Shown: piece after piece, positions 10,529-22,988 of the stretch
Numbering within the stretch: position 1 is the stretch's first letter
How the letters are laid out: every line of letters begins with the position of its first letter
Assembly: GCA_036320915.1 (NCBI GenBank)
Contig: JAXBDG010000016.1
Span: 930,001 to 994,000 of the forward strand
DNA: 64,000 nucleotides
Reading direction: 5' to 3'
Source: Linnemannia elongata
Lineage: Eukaryota > Mortierellomycota > Mortierellomycetes > Mortierellales > Mortierellaceae
Position numbers and translations under genes: made by a program
The notes under the pieces: generated by a model
Database searches by the model: none
Told to the model about the DNA's origin: nothing
What the model saw: the letters and a program-made list of their open reading frames with translations, nothing else

Positions 10529-13113
10529 CTACATAACTTTGCAGTTCTCATCGTCGGGGCCTTGCTGACCGGCTTGGCGTGCGCGATCGTGGCGGATACG
10601 ACGCATAGCCCCAAGCTTCTTCATGTCCACCAGTCGCTTCTTAGCTCGGTTGTTACCCTGTGCTGCAGATCTCAGGTACCATCTCCTTGCTTCCTCCAGA
10701 TCCTGCTTAACACCAATTCCTACCTAAGAATTGTAAAAAACAAATGAGGGTTAGAGATACGTTTTTGGACTTGGTACACTTCAATTAGTACTCATTCATA
10801 CACATACAAATGAAAACAAAAAAAAACCAGCAACATTGACTTTACCTCAGAATAGTACCCAACGGCATACTCCGCGCGGGCAAGCCCCTTGTCGGCTGCT
10901 TTCCGTGCCCAGAGATAAGCCTCGGTATCGCTCTGCTTCAAGACACCCTCGGCTCCGGTCAGGTACCATCCCGAAAGTCCCAGCTCACTCTCCGCGTCTC
11001 CCTGTTCGGCGGCTCGGGTGTACCAGGCGATACTCCTCCGTGGATCGACAGGGCATGTCAAGGCTCCATACTCGTAACAGTGACCCAACTTGAACTGACT
11101 GGGCGCATATCCTAACCCTGCTGCCTGAGTGAACAACTCGCGCGAGTAAGCCTCGTCGGGGATGACAGTCGGGATACCGGCTTTTTCGAAACAAAGACCT
11201 AGTTCGTGCAAGGCGTGCGGGTTGTCCTCGTCCGCATTGGCCGCCGCGCGCTTGAGCCAGGTGATCGCCTCCCTTGGATTGCTCTGCTGTCCCAACATTC
11301 CCTTAAGAATGACCATGCCCAACTTGTACATTCCAGCAGTGTCACCCAAAGCTGCTGCCTTGCGGTAAAATTGTACAGCCCGACTGTGATCTCTCTTGGT
11401 TCCAGCGCCGATTTCGTAGCAGACGGCAGTCCGATATGTCGATGCGGGATGGTTCTGTTTTGAGGCTTGGACATACAGGTTGAAGGCCTTGTCGTGATCA
11501 ATCTGCAGTCCTAGTGATCCGTTACCGTAGCAGTTAGCCAAAAAGAACTGTGCCTCCGGGTAGGCTGGCTTGCCAATACCCATTCCTGTCGTTGCTAGTC
11601 GCTTGATAATCTTGAGTCCCTCCAAGAAGAGCGCCTCCTTGTTCTTCTTCTGTCGCTTGGGGTCAGGGTCGTCGTTTCCTAATGTCACTGCAGCCTCGAT
11701 CAAAGCCTTGGCATAATCCAGTTGTGCGGCAGGGTCGCTAGTGGCCTTAGCCCGCTGGCGCATCTCGTTGAGAACCTCCAGAGTCAAGGTTCGCCTCCGT
11801 GGTGCCATGTTGGGTCCTCCAGCAGGGCCACCCGGCCTTCCAGGGCCGGGTCCCATTCCTGTATCAACTCGGTGAGGCGGACGTGGTCCATAGGGTCCTG
11901 GGCCTCCTGGGCCTCCTGGGCCTCCGGGGCCACCTGGCCCCATCATCATGGGACGAGGGCGACCGGGTCCTGGACCACGCATAGAGGGCGAGGGCTGCAG
12001 GTTGGCTCCAGGCCGAACAGGGAAAGGTCTCGGGCCACCGAATCCAGGCCCATGAGGGCGAAAACCAGGTCCTCCGCCGGGATGATGAGGTTGTTGATGC
12101 TGAGGTGGATGTTGCGCATGCTGAGATTCGGGGTAGTACTCCTGTCCATATTGCTCATATCCTGCTTGCTGGTATCCATTATTATAACCACCCGGGTATT
12201 GATGAAGCAGCTGTGAGGCTCGAGGATCTTGTTGGGGGTATTGGCCATAGGGTTGAGGAGGTCCACGGGGGTGAGGTGGTCCTGGGCGGCCTTGACCGTG
12301 GGCTGGAGGAGGACGATGGTAGTCGTTACTGTAGGCGTAATCGGCAGCCTGGTGGACGGGATAGTTGTGCAGTGACTGCGGAGAGGTCATGTAAGGCGAC
12401 CCAGAGGGGTTGCTGCTAGCTGCAGCATATGCTCGAATGGCGGAATGGGAGGAATGGGTGGAATCCATGCTTGCACGGTGCGAGGCAGGGGAGCCCCGCA
12501 TAGGGACAAAAGCCGCATTGACAATAGGAGACGCAGCAGCAGCGCCTTCAGAAAGAGTGGGTAGAGGAACATGGGAAGGAGGATGTCCTTGATCCGAACC
12601 CGAGAACCGGGTATCGTCAACGTAGCCTGTTCTTTCAACAGGCTTTTGGGACTCTCCTTCGGCAAAACGCAGCAGAGGCGAGTTTAGGTCTAGGCCAGTA
12701 ATGCTGTTGGTATCAGAGCGGTCGTCGAGGGAGAGAGAGCCGAGATCAAAGTCAAGAGGGACTTGAACTTTGACGCTGTCGTCGGCGTTGTTGGGAGCAT
12801 ACGACTGGGGCGATGCAGGAAAGTCGACCGAGGAAGGTCTCCCTGCGATTGTCCAATTGGAGGTCGAGGCCGAGGACGACGAGGAAGCCGAGGTTGGTGA
12901 GCTCAAAGGAAGTTTGTTGAGTGGTGGTGGCGGATGATATGGATGCTGAGATTGATTCTGGTGTGCTGGTGGAGGAGGTGGGCGATATTGAACAGCATCG
13001 GACTCGTAGAGGTCGTATTCAGCTACGGTCTGGGTCTGGTAGTCATCTCTTGGGGGCAATGGTGCAAGCCTGACTTGAGGATAGGCTGTGCTGGCAGTGT
13101 TCACACGGTCCAT
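10529..13113 (-). CDS. SKT5: Chitin synthase activator Skt5/Chs4-like, Sel1 repeats, CaaX end
   Basis: Two exons, 10846-13113 and 10529-10723 (minus strand), joined over a 122-bp intron; 820 aa. Residues 1 to about 430 are disordered and rich in Pro, Gly, Gln and Ser. From RRRTLTLEVLNEMRQRAK onward come about seven Sel1/TPR-like repeats (DPAAQLDYAKAL, AQFFLANCYGNGSLGLQIDH, YRKAAALGDTAGMYKLGM, YTRAAEQGDAESELGLSGWY). The last repeat crosses the intron (YYSE/VGIGVKQDLEEARRWY). Exon 2 ends in CKVM, a CaaX farnesylation box. Yeast Chs4/Skt5 activates chitin synthase III at the bud neck and is prenylated at a C-terminal CaaX. Domain order, length and tail all agree. Without exon 2 the frame would end in intron sequence. 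Expected location: plasma membrane or septal sites. Confidence 0.9.
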
Positions 13114-15576
13114 GATGGTATGAATGATGTATGCGGTGTAGTGTCAGCAGACGACGACGATTCGTGAGCTAGAAAAGAAAGGAAGAAGGTAACGAGACCA
13201 AGTAGAAGAAAAAGGCGTGAATAAAGGAGTTTTTTTTTTTTTTTTTTTTTTTGGAATAGAAAGAGGGTAAAGGGGACGGCGATGGTGAGTGCACTTTTTT
13301 TTTTTTGTTGGTTATAAGTTTGTTTTAAGTTTGCTGGCAAGCCGATTGCACTGACGGGACCATGACGAGCAGGGCCTCTCCTTCTCTCGCCTTTTCTGCT
13401 TGGTTGTTGGCTACTACTGCCGCTGTATGAACTGATAACACACATACACACATATATATAAATGCTTCGGAAGAAGCACGCAAGGGGCTGGGGGAGGAGT
13501 GAAGGTATGAATGCGGGCAAGAAGGAGCAGAAACAAACAAATAATAAAAAAAAGGTGAATGTGTTCGTGGACCAAGGAGGTGGATCCTGGAAAGAAAACT
13601 TACTTTTGACCGAGAAAGGTCTAGTTCCTCCCGGGTAAAAGGCAACGAACGTATCGAGCAATTGGCTCTCTTTGTAAAGGACCGAGCGAGAACAGCAGGG
13701 GAAGGAAGGGATTTGTGTGTGAGTGTATCAAAAGAAATAAGCCTTTTTATATGTGAGCGAATGAATGGAGGCGATGAGGTGGATCGGGTGGAGGCAGTTG
13801 CTGGTGATCAGAGAGAAGGTGTGATCAGAGGGAGATGAGGGTATGTGAATCAAAGAGAGAGCGGGAAGGGAGGAGAGGAGGGATGTGCGGTGGAGTGGAG
13901 AGGGGGAATAGGGAGGAGAGGAAGAGAAGGCGAGGGTGGCTGTAATAAGAGAATAAGGGAGAGAGAGAGAGAACGAGAGAGAGAGAGAGAAAGAGAGAGA
14001 TAGAAGAAAGAGAAGAGAGAGAAGAGAAGAGAGAGGACAAGTCCAAAAGGGCGGCTGACCTTTTTTCTTACTCCTCCTTGTCCATCCTCGCTCAACATAC
14101 CTTCCTTGTCTGAACAAAATAAGTCCGCGCACTGCGTCATTCCTGCCTGGCAAAACCCTTTTTTTTGTGCTGCACACACAGTGTATTGTGTCTTGTCCTG
14201 GGTCTCATTGATACGCCACACTCAAACACTCAACTCCAAAACTTGAGTTTCGTCTCCCAGAGCTCTCCCTCCTAACTGTTCCATTAACAGGCGCTCCTTA
14301 GGTTAACTTTACCTTGTTATTGATGTTTGTTATCTCACTCTTTTTTTCTGTTTGCACGGTCCATATTTTCCTTTTTCCTATTTTTATTTTCTATTTTTTC
14401 TTCTGCCTTGTGTTCTCCTTCTCACCCTTCACCAACTCTCCATGTCATACACTTACCCAGGGCAAGTCTGTTTGATAACACAAACTACATAATTGCATCT
14501 ATATACCTTGTCTGCACCACCACAAATCAAAACTAGCACCCTGCAGGCGGGTGTTTTTACCCTCATTTCGCACCCGCTTTGGGGGTTCAATGATCCACCT
14601 GGCCTTTTCTCCATACAAGAATAGTGGTTGGAATAACCCTTAATTCGAATACCATCTAATATTAGAAAAGTCCGTAAACACCGATCCTTGTGGGCTCGTC
14701 GTTGTAGTGTCTCTCTGTCATGCGATTTTTCTCCTTTCCCAACAGGGTAAAAAGCACGCGGTGTAAAGAATCGAGCAAAATTAAGGTTCAATGACAGGAA
14801 CCATCAGATAGACTATGAACTGGTGATGCTTGTTGATGCCGATCATCAGCCGAATGAAAAGAAGGAAGGTACGTACCTGGACGGGTACGTAGGGTGACCA
14901 GAACCTATACAATATATATGGGTTCTTGTCGCCTTTCTCACCTACTCGATCGTGCTACGCTCACCTTTCTTTCGATCGCTAAAGCCCGGACATCGATTCT
15001 TCATTTACTGCCTTAATATCAGCTGTCCTTTTTTTCTTTTCTCTTTTTGCTTTTTTCCATCATTCAAAAGCAGAGAAAAAACTCAAAGGGTGCCGAGTCT
15101 GACAGTGCCTCCATAGGAATGTTTGTACGCCCTTGTTTGAAGTATGAACTGATGGAGCTTGTTTGGTTGCATTGCTGGGTTTGCCACCAATTTTTATCGC
15201 TGCCCTTAATCAAATGATCCAAAAAAAAATGATTTGCCATGGTGGCTTGCTCCACTCTGTCTTTCCCACTAGCCAGAAGCGTGAGAAGTGTGAATGAATA
15301 AGAGAGCATTTTCAAAGGAGAATCACATAGGTCGAGCCTGTTTTTGATATTCTTCTTGTTTTTCTTCATCTCCGTCCTCGACATCTCCAAGACTGACAGC
15401 AACCCACCTTCAACAACGTACCCATCCACACTTGAGGAAAGGACAACCTGTTGACCACAAAGAGGAAAATACACAAACCCAGACAACAAGCACAGGAACG
15501 TTTTTTTTTCTTTACTCACACAAGCGCAGAACATACTACACACTCCATCCTCCCACACTACATAAACCGTTCCATC
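13114..15576. promoter_or_regulatory. Long divergent intergenic region
   Basis: 2.5 kb between the divergent SKT5 (minus) and ankyrin (plus) genes. It contains a T-run (13231-13252), TATATATA near 13452, a long GA-rich tract (13950-14036) and an A/T-rich region around 15000-15060. The open frames here are compositional. Both promoters must lie inside. Confidence 0.5.
13950..14036. repeat. GA-rich low-complexity tract
   Basis: Imperfect GAGA runs on the plus strand within the long intergenic region. It yields Ser/Leu-repeat open frames on the minus strand that are not genes. Confidence 0.85.
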
Positions 15577-18288
15577 ATGAGAGGTTCAACAAAAGGCCCA
15601 AAGGACCCCGAGGACTACGAGGACTCCTTCCTCCACCAGACCATCGGAGGCTCTCGCATTCGCTCATACTCACAACGACATGGCCAACATCGTCTCAATC
15701 GTCACCATCACCCCTCGTCACAACCTACAGGAACAACATCAACATTCAACTCTCCGACGTCATCTGCCGGTGCTGCAGGGGCTACCGCCTCGTCCGTGTC
15801 GTCCTATCTCGAGAACCTGCCCTCCATCACCCTCGACAACACAACCCCGCCACCCAGACCACCCCGCCCGCCCGGCGGACTCCTCGGTATCAGCAACGGA
15901 CGTGGGATGGGATACAATCGGAGTCTTGGAAGTAGTTATGACAGTCCTCTGACGACGCACGGATCCTTCAACGGCCATGTCCGCAGTGGCGCCAATTTGT
16001 ACGGAGCCAAGAGCCCTTCGTCGTCCGGTCTCTCTCCTTCAAAGTCCTCTGGAAACCACCACCGGCCGTCCATGTCTGTCTTTCCGATTCAAAAGGCACT
16101 CGAGATTGCTATGAAAGAGTCCCGGTTACTGGCTGCAGCGTCGTCACGAGGCGGATCAGGAACCTCTGGAACGGGTATGAGCACTGGTATAACCTTTGTG
16201 AGAGAACTCAGGAAGGCCAGGCACGCACGTGGTGCCATCATCACGGAACATGGACCAACACCTGACATTTCACTGGATGAGGCAGAAGAGGGAGACATGC
16301 AGACGGATTCTACCGTCGGCCGTCCAAGTCCCGAGAATGTAACGGACGCCGGAGCCAAGGCTGCAGAACAACATGCGGACGACCTCATGAGCGAATTTGA
16401 GTCGCAGACAACGGCTCGATTCTTTAGTCTCTCCACTGGATCGAATTTAAGCAATTCAACCCAACCAGAAGCAGGCGACATTCGGATCCAGCGGCCCGCT
16501 GTCATAGCTCTAGATGCCAAAGGCGCCTACCCTGGGATCGCTCATCTCCCACACTCACTCACGGCGCAATCAGGAGCGGTCGCACTGCACTATCCTAGAG
16601 CCCTCAGGAATGTTGTTCTGCCCTCCAGACCGTGGCAACCGTCGTCCGAGTCCTATGCAGCCTTGGCATCTACTTCGATCCCGACCATCCACTCTTCTGC
16701 CTCTTCCTCCAACATTGGTGCTCAGGATTCTCTCCTCATATCCCCATCCAACTCATCATCATTGTCATCGTCTACTTCAACACCATACCAACCTCACTTT
16801 TCACCCGTTTTATCTTCTTCTTCCTCTACTTCTTTTTCGTCCGCACCCATCTGGTCAACGAAATCGTCCATTAATGCTGCGAAATCATCAACGTCGAATT
16901 CAGCCGTTCATGCCGTCCGCGAACTTCTCGATTCTTACCCGGCTCCCTCGCCTTACTGTGTTGACGACAAGAAGCGGTCCCCTCTGCACTTTGCTGCTGC
17001 GTCTGGGGATCTGGAACTGGTTGAGTTTCTACTGGAGAGAGGAGTCCGTCCTGACTGTGGTCGTGACATTGCCGGCAACATGCCTCTCCACCTTGGTATG
17101 TCCCTTTGTTAGAGCCCCAGCCTTTATTACTGTCATTTGAGAAATTTATGCGGCAACTAACCACCAGACTTGATTTCCCGATTTTTAATTAATAGCGATT
17201 ATCTCGAACAGGATTGATGTTGTCGCCGCATTACTCAAAGCAGGTAGGGATACGGACGGACTTCGGATATCGTTGTGCCTCATCGAATAAGTCTAGGCTA
17301 CATATATTCATACATCTCCTTCTTTGGATATATAGGAGCGGACATGACTCTGGCATCGCCGATGACACACAAGACACCACTGGACCTGGCCGAATCTCGT
17401 CTTAGTTATTTGTTGTCGCGTGCACAGGATACAGCGAGATATACTTCAGGATCCATGGATCTTCACACCAGCCACAGCAACAACCAAATCGCTACACGGT
17501 CATCCTTTTACGCGCCTCCAGCCCAATCTCCAGCATTACTCTACCAAATCAAGGGCATTGTCAATCTCCTTCGACCCTATGTTGTCCGGCAACAACGGTT
17601 GCAACATGGCGAGCGGCAAAAGGAACGGCAGAAGGAGCGGTCGTGGGACCGTGCGGACAAGTATATGAGGCAACACCCTTCACATGAAGGAGGCATTGGC
17701 AGCAGCAGTGGTCACTGGCATTCAGACCCACATTCGGATGCCCATTATGGAGATATGGAGGATGAGGATGACGATGACGATGACGATGACGATGATGACG
17801 ATGATGATGACATGGATACAGGAGAAGGAGGTGGACGGCCATTGAGGAAAAAGTTGCCATTGTTCCGTCAGGAAGCAGATATGGACGAAGACGATGAGCT
17901 GCCATCATACTCCGCCAAGCCCAAGAAAGTGGGACGGCGTTTGAACCGAAGGATGGATGCTGATGAGGCGGAGGTGGCTCTGGAGAGTCTTATGAACGGA
18001 TTGTCACTTTTGGAGGCGACTCGGAAACAACAAGAGCAGCGGCAGTTACAACAGCAGCAACAGCAGCAACAGCAGCAGCTTAGTCGAGACAGCACAAGCA
18101 GCAGCGACATATCATTAGGTGCAATGCCTGCACTTGGAGGTGTACCTGAGATTGGAGATGGCAACTTGGCCGACAGTGAGCTGGACCCGAGGAGCGAGCA
18201 GGATGTTGATGAGGCACTACCAGATCTGTTAGAGCAGGTACAACAGGTGCTTCAGGCCATTAAGTTAAATGAGAACAAGGCTACATAG
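15577..18288 (+). CDS. ANKRD54-like ankyrin-repeat protein
   Basis: Three exons, 15577-17095, 17196-17243 and 17336-18288; 839 aa. I use MRGSTKGPKDPED as start because the codons before it read a low-complexity leader. Residues 1 to about 440 are Ser/Thr-rich and disordered. Three ankyrin repeats lie at about 445-560 (KKRSPLHFAAASGDLELVEF, GNMPLHLAIISNRIDVVAAL spanning intron 1, and THKTPLDLAESRLSYLLSRA). Next comes a helical segment (LLYQIKGIVNLLRPYV), then an Asp run (about 15 Asp, 17770-17812), a basic patch and a poly-Gln run. The order of ankyrins, LAxSRL helix and a further helix resembles ANKRD54, a nucleocytoplasmic adaptor in animals. That link is inference. The 48-nt middle exon is fixed by phase and by the ankyrin consensus. 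Confidence 0.78.
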
Positions 18289-18923
18289 TATCACTGTGTT
18301 TGTTTCGCTTTTCGATGTGTCGCACTTCCCTTCTTCCTACTTCCTTAGAGATAATCCTTTGAACGCACATTAAAGCAAAAGAAACAAAAAAAAAAAGTCG
18401 ACAGCCAGTCTGTATTTTGTAAGGATCGACAGGGGAGTCTAGACAAAAAAAGGGTGCGAGTGTGACACATGGCATGGTGGATATGAATTGGTTGGATCCC
18501 ATGTACTCCTGACAGAATAAGAAGTGTGGGAGTATTAAACGGCGGGAAAGTAGAAAGTCGACGATGACATGGATTTCATGAGGGATTTTTATGTTCTGTT
18601 TTGTTGTTTGAGTTTCGAGGGATGTGACCCATTTTGTTGGAAAATGGGAAGGAGGACCATGCGCACAGTTGCAAGGGAGTGAGAGACAAGTCGACAATTG
18701 ACAGACAGGCTTTGTCGGTGACTTTAAAGAGCGACAAAAAAGAAAAGAATAAAGTAGCAGGTAAACTTCCTTTCTTGCACTCTTTTTTGTCACCAACCCA
18801 TTCACTTCTTCCCACTCTTACCATCTCTTTACTCGCTCCACAGAACACCCTCATCTCCCTCCGTTGTTCCTTCTCCCCTCACTCTCTTTTCCCCTAACAC
18901 ACCCACAACTCTAAGCAACAACC
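18289..18923. promoter_or_regulatory. Intergenic region upstream of the stomatin gene
   Basis: 635 bp between two plus-strand genes, with CT-rich sequence just before the ATG at 18924 (18770-18900), typical of fungal core promoters and leaders. No gene. Confidence 0.5.
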
Positions 18924-20839
18924 ATGTCTCATCACCACCATCATGAACAACAGCAGCAGCAGAGTGAGATTCAACAAATTCTGCCAACGACCCCCACGGT
19001 CGTGACCAACCAGCCCAAGAAGAACAACGATATGAACACAGCAGGCAATGTCACCGTCCAGACTTTCGCCCAAGGTACACCTTTTTCATCAGCAACCTCC
19101 TCCCCTCTCTTACTTGGTTAAAAGCACAATTCTCACGTTTTAGCACGTCAAAAAGCTAAACTATGTTTTTTCCTCCTTCTGGTGGGTGCTGATGGATAAT
19201 AGAGTATCCGGCGCAGCGTGTGCATGGCTTCTATGGTACGATGGTGAACACCTTTGGTAGCATTATTGGAGCCTTTGGCATGGTAAGTTGGCCCACCTCC
19301 CTCTTGTAGTGCTCCCAGACACGACCTTGCTCTGTGCCCTTTTGAGGGACCCGAAAGTCGACTGACAGCTCGTTTTTTGAGAGCTCTGTCGAAAGTGAAA
19401 AAAGCAGTCATAGCAACTTTAATTTTCAGAGTTCTGTGGCTCTACACGCGTGGGGAACGTGGATGTTGATGGACGCTGATCATTTGCGAATGCTCGTTGC
19501 ACGTTGCACACAAAGTCTAACAGTTACGTTTTCCTTCTTATACTTTCGTAGATTCCATGCTGTGTTTGGTATGTCTCCTTACCACTTCACCGATAAAGTT
19601 TCCGTCAGCGCTTTTTACTTTCTACCCTGAAAGAAACAAGAACGAACGCGATCTGACGTTACTAACAACCCATCTTATTTTTGCTTTCGTTCGCGCTTGT
19701 TTCCATTGACACAGCTGCCCCAACCCGTAAGTTATCGATTAACACGTACCTTTGCACTCCTTGTCTGGATTTTCTGTCGACCGATTCTCCACCTAATGAC
19801 CTCAATCCCTCACCTTTACCTCGAAACAGATACAAGACGATTGACCAGGGCACAATTGGTCTGGTCACCCGCTTTGGACGATACTACAAAACAGTCGACC
19901 CGGGTCTGATCCGACTCAACCCGTACACTGAATCTGTCTACAAGGTTGACATGCGTATCCAAGTCTCCCACATCCTCGACCAAGTCATCATGAGTAAGTC
20001 AACGCCCATTTCCGCATACGTTTCTACCCTTTCAACGGTCGTTTTCTCATCCTACTCTTCTTTTGCTGCATATCCCATAGCGAAGGACAACGTGAACGTG
20101 CACATTGACTCTGTCGTTTACTGGCACGTCATCGACCCCTTCCAGTCAACCTACGGCATATCAAACGTCCAACAAGCCTTGGTCGAGCGTACAAAGACCA
20201 CCCTCCGACAAGTCCTCGGAGCCAAGGTCCTTCAGGAGATCATTGAGAACCGAGAGCAACTTGGACATGAAATTCAAGAGATCATCGATCTCCCTGCGCA
20301 TGCGTGGGGTGTCGCTGTCGAGAGTATTTTGATCAAGGATATTCAGTTCTCAAAGAGTTTGCAGGAAGCCTTATCGTCTGCTGCTCAGGCTAAGCGTATT
20401 GCCGAGTCCAAGGTTATTCAGGCGCAGTCGGAAGTTGATAGTGCCAAGCTGATGAGACAAGCTGCCGAATGTAAGTCTTCATTTTTTTGTTCACAGACCA
20501 CGCTGATAATTATATCGAAACGAAGAATAGCCCAATTTTTTGTGCTAACGAATTGTCTTGCACACGACTATACCCGTTCTCTCTTTGCTTTCTCACGTAC
20601 TAGTTTTGAATACCCCTGCGGCAATGCAGATCCGTTACTTGGAGTCGATGGCATCAATGGCGCGTCACAGCGGCCAAAAGACAATCTTCATGCCCACTAC
20701 CGATGACGCCAGAACACATTTCCATCCCACTGCCGCCGCGCCCACTTCATCTGGCGGTGACCCTGGCAGTGGCACTGGCTTCAACATGCCTTCTGTCCAG
20801 ATTGCCGGCTCCAGTGGCGTTCAGACTTTGAAGTATTAA
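18924..20839 (+). CDS. Stomatin-family (SPFH/Band 7) membrane protein
   Basis: Seven exons: 18924-19074, 19203-19282, 19552-19568, 19715-19726, 19830-19993, 20081-20470, 20604-20839; 349 aa, frame closed. After a His/Gln-rich head comes a hydrophobic hairpin segment (MVNTFGSIIGAFGM), then IPCCVCCPNPYKTIDQGTIG, whose Cys cluster is encoded by two microexons of 17 and 12 nt. The Band 7 core follows (VTRFGRYYKTVDPGL, VDMRIQVSHILDQVIMTKDN, VHIDSVVYWHVIDP, RTKTTLRQVLG, AWGVAVESILIKDIQF). A coiled segment (QAKRIAESKVIQAQSEVDSA) and the stomatin tail FLNTPAAMQIRYLESM end the core. Stomatins oligomerise on the cytosolic face of membranes and organise lipid microdomains and channels; the Cys pairs are probable palmitoylation sites. 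AATAAA is at 20941. Confidence 0.92.
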
Positions 20840-22956
20840 GCACAGCGTTGAAGAGCACGGAAAGCTGGAAACTGTAGGAGTGAGGGTGTCAACATGATAA
20901 TAATATGTACATCTAGTGGGTGTTGACGCTGTCTGTGAATAATAAATGGCATTGACTGCACTTTTTTTTCTCCGTTTTTTTTTTTAATTGTAAGAGTAAG
21001 AGGTTGTAGGCGCCGGGGTAGCCGATGTCACACTCGTAGAAGAGCCGCATTACTCGAAGAATTTTGACATCTCTGCCTTTGTGAAAAATCGTCGCTCGCC
21101 GACGATATCGACTTAGAAGTTTTCGTCCACCGGGGTCACGTCGTTATGTCCTCTAGTTGCGTCAATTGTGAAAAGGACAAAATTAAACGTCATGTTCATG
21201 TGTGTGTGCGTTAAGGAAATTGGAACGCACAACTTTCGTATCAACGAAATGGGACCTTGTGCGTACCTTGGCCTAGTTTCTTAAAGGGTTCGTTCCATAA
21301 GTGTGCAGCGCCGGGAGGATCTTGAAAGATGAGATCCTCGCGTTCAATCTTCTTTCGTTGAGCTCATCCTTAAATCCTTAATGTTGTCTGCGCTGGTTAG
21401 GTGAGAGGGTGGTATGCATGGGAGAGACGAGACGAAAATGTGGGAAGGAAAATAGGGGCGGAGAAGTTGTGTTTACTGCCATTGCATTTCCTCCTCCCAA
21501 GGAACTTCCCAGCTCTTTATTTAGGCGCCGTCTCTACTATTTGATTTAGCAACATCAACGCACCCTTATTTTTGCTCGCTCTTTTGTCCGATGTGACCCA
21601 CAAAACGCGGATGATTCAAGTCTGAAAGGTCCTTCTTTACGTGCCCCTTATACTAAATACAGCGAGCAAGGGGAGATGAGGCAACCTGAGTTGGTGGCGT
21701 CCATTTTTGTCTTGAATAGTTTTTATTTTGTAAGCCGACGCAGGGGGATGTGATAAAAGCGACGACTACGAACCTCGTTCTATTTCGATCGCATTTCATA
21801 AGGATGACTTTTGCGCCATTTGTTCTCATTTAGTTTCTACCTTGCTCTCTGCCTCTATGGAGATGGCTGTTTTCGTCTTTATTTTTATAACGAGGCATTT
21901 GTTCATTACTTCGATTATCTTCAACTTGCTAGGGGAATTGTTGCTGTTGTTGGTGTAGCGAACATGTTGTCCATTCAATTGCTTGGCTACAGCTGAACCG
22001 ATATTAAAGATGAAATCGAAATTGCTCGCCATTCTTGCATGCTCGACTGCATGGCGATAGATGATACTGACTTTTCCCCTTCACCTTTGATGATTCAGTT
22101 TGTATCAGTTGCTCGAATGTGAAGGTTTTCTCCTCAGATGAATACTCTTTTTCTAAGATGCATTTGTCTTTATTGACTTCTTATCTTTCACTTCATGTTG
22201 CTGTGTGGCAAGCGTGAGATACCGCTTAAGGGAAGAGGAGAGGGTTCAGAAATATTGTAAAAAGACAGCATGGGACCTTTTGATGCCTACCATCATCGTC
22301 GTTAACAACATGATTAAGGAGCGAGTGGTCATTGTTCCGAATGCAACAGGCTCGTATGTAGCCTCCTTTTCCAGGTGAGTGATTAGATCATGTCAAGACG
22401 CGTCTCGTAGTCGCGTCGCGTTATTGTTTATGATCAGTGATATTTGACCATTCTAGCGCGTACAGGTATTTTTTGCAATAAGGTTACTCTCCGTTAGAAA
22501 GGACAGGGACCCCCACGACACCATGCCAGATTTAGATTTGAGTTCCCAGGGCAGGGCCCGTTTTTTTTTCTTCATTTTCACAGGGTTGTGAGATGTTTGT
22601 CTTCGTCTTCACCGTCCGTCCCTGCCAAAAGATATTTGATCTTCTGTAATTCTAGCGGACACAGGCTGAGTGAAAAGGAGGGATTGGGGCATGTATCTCA
22701 TCGCTCTCTACAATTTTATATTCACATACATGTATATCTGTGTTGACACCCATTGCAACTCTTAAATCAAAAGAAAAAAAGGCATGCTTTAGGAGGAGAG
22801 GGATTGAAGGACATCCTTGGCTGTGGATCCATGTTTGACCCTTTTCTTCCGTTCTTTCTCTCCTTTCACTTGTTTCCCTTTTGACCCATTGCTTTTCGCT
22901 TTGAGCCCCTTTTTCTGGCTTGCTTTGCAGTGACCATTTTTATTTCCCTGGGCATT

Positions 22957-22988
<32 letters not shown>

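Noticed and set aside
13728..14221. Overlapping minus-strand frames of 73-149 codons rich in Ser, Leu and Phe
   Set aside because: They only translate the GA/CT-rich tract; no domain, and codons follow the simple repeat.
14575..14600. ggttcaatgatcc as a tRNA B box
   Set aside because: No matching T-stem, acceptor stem or A box nearby.
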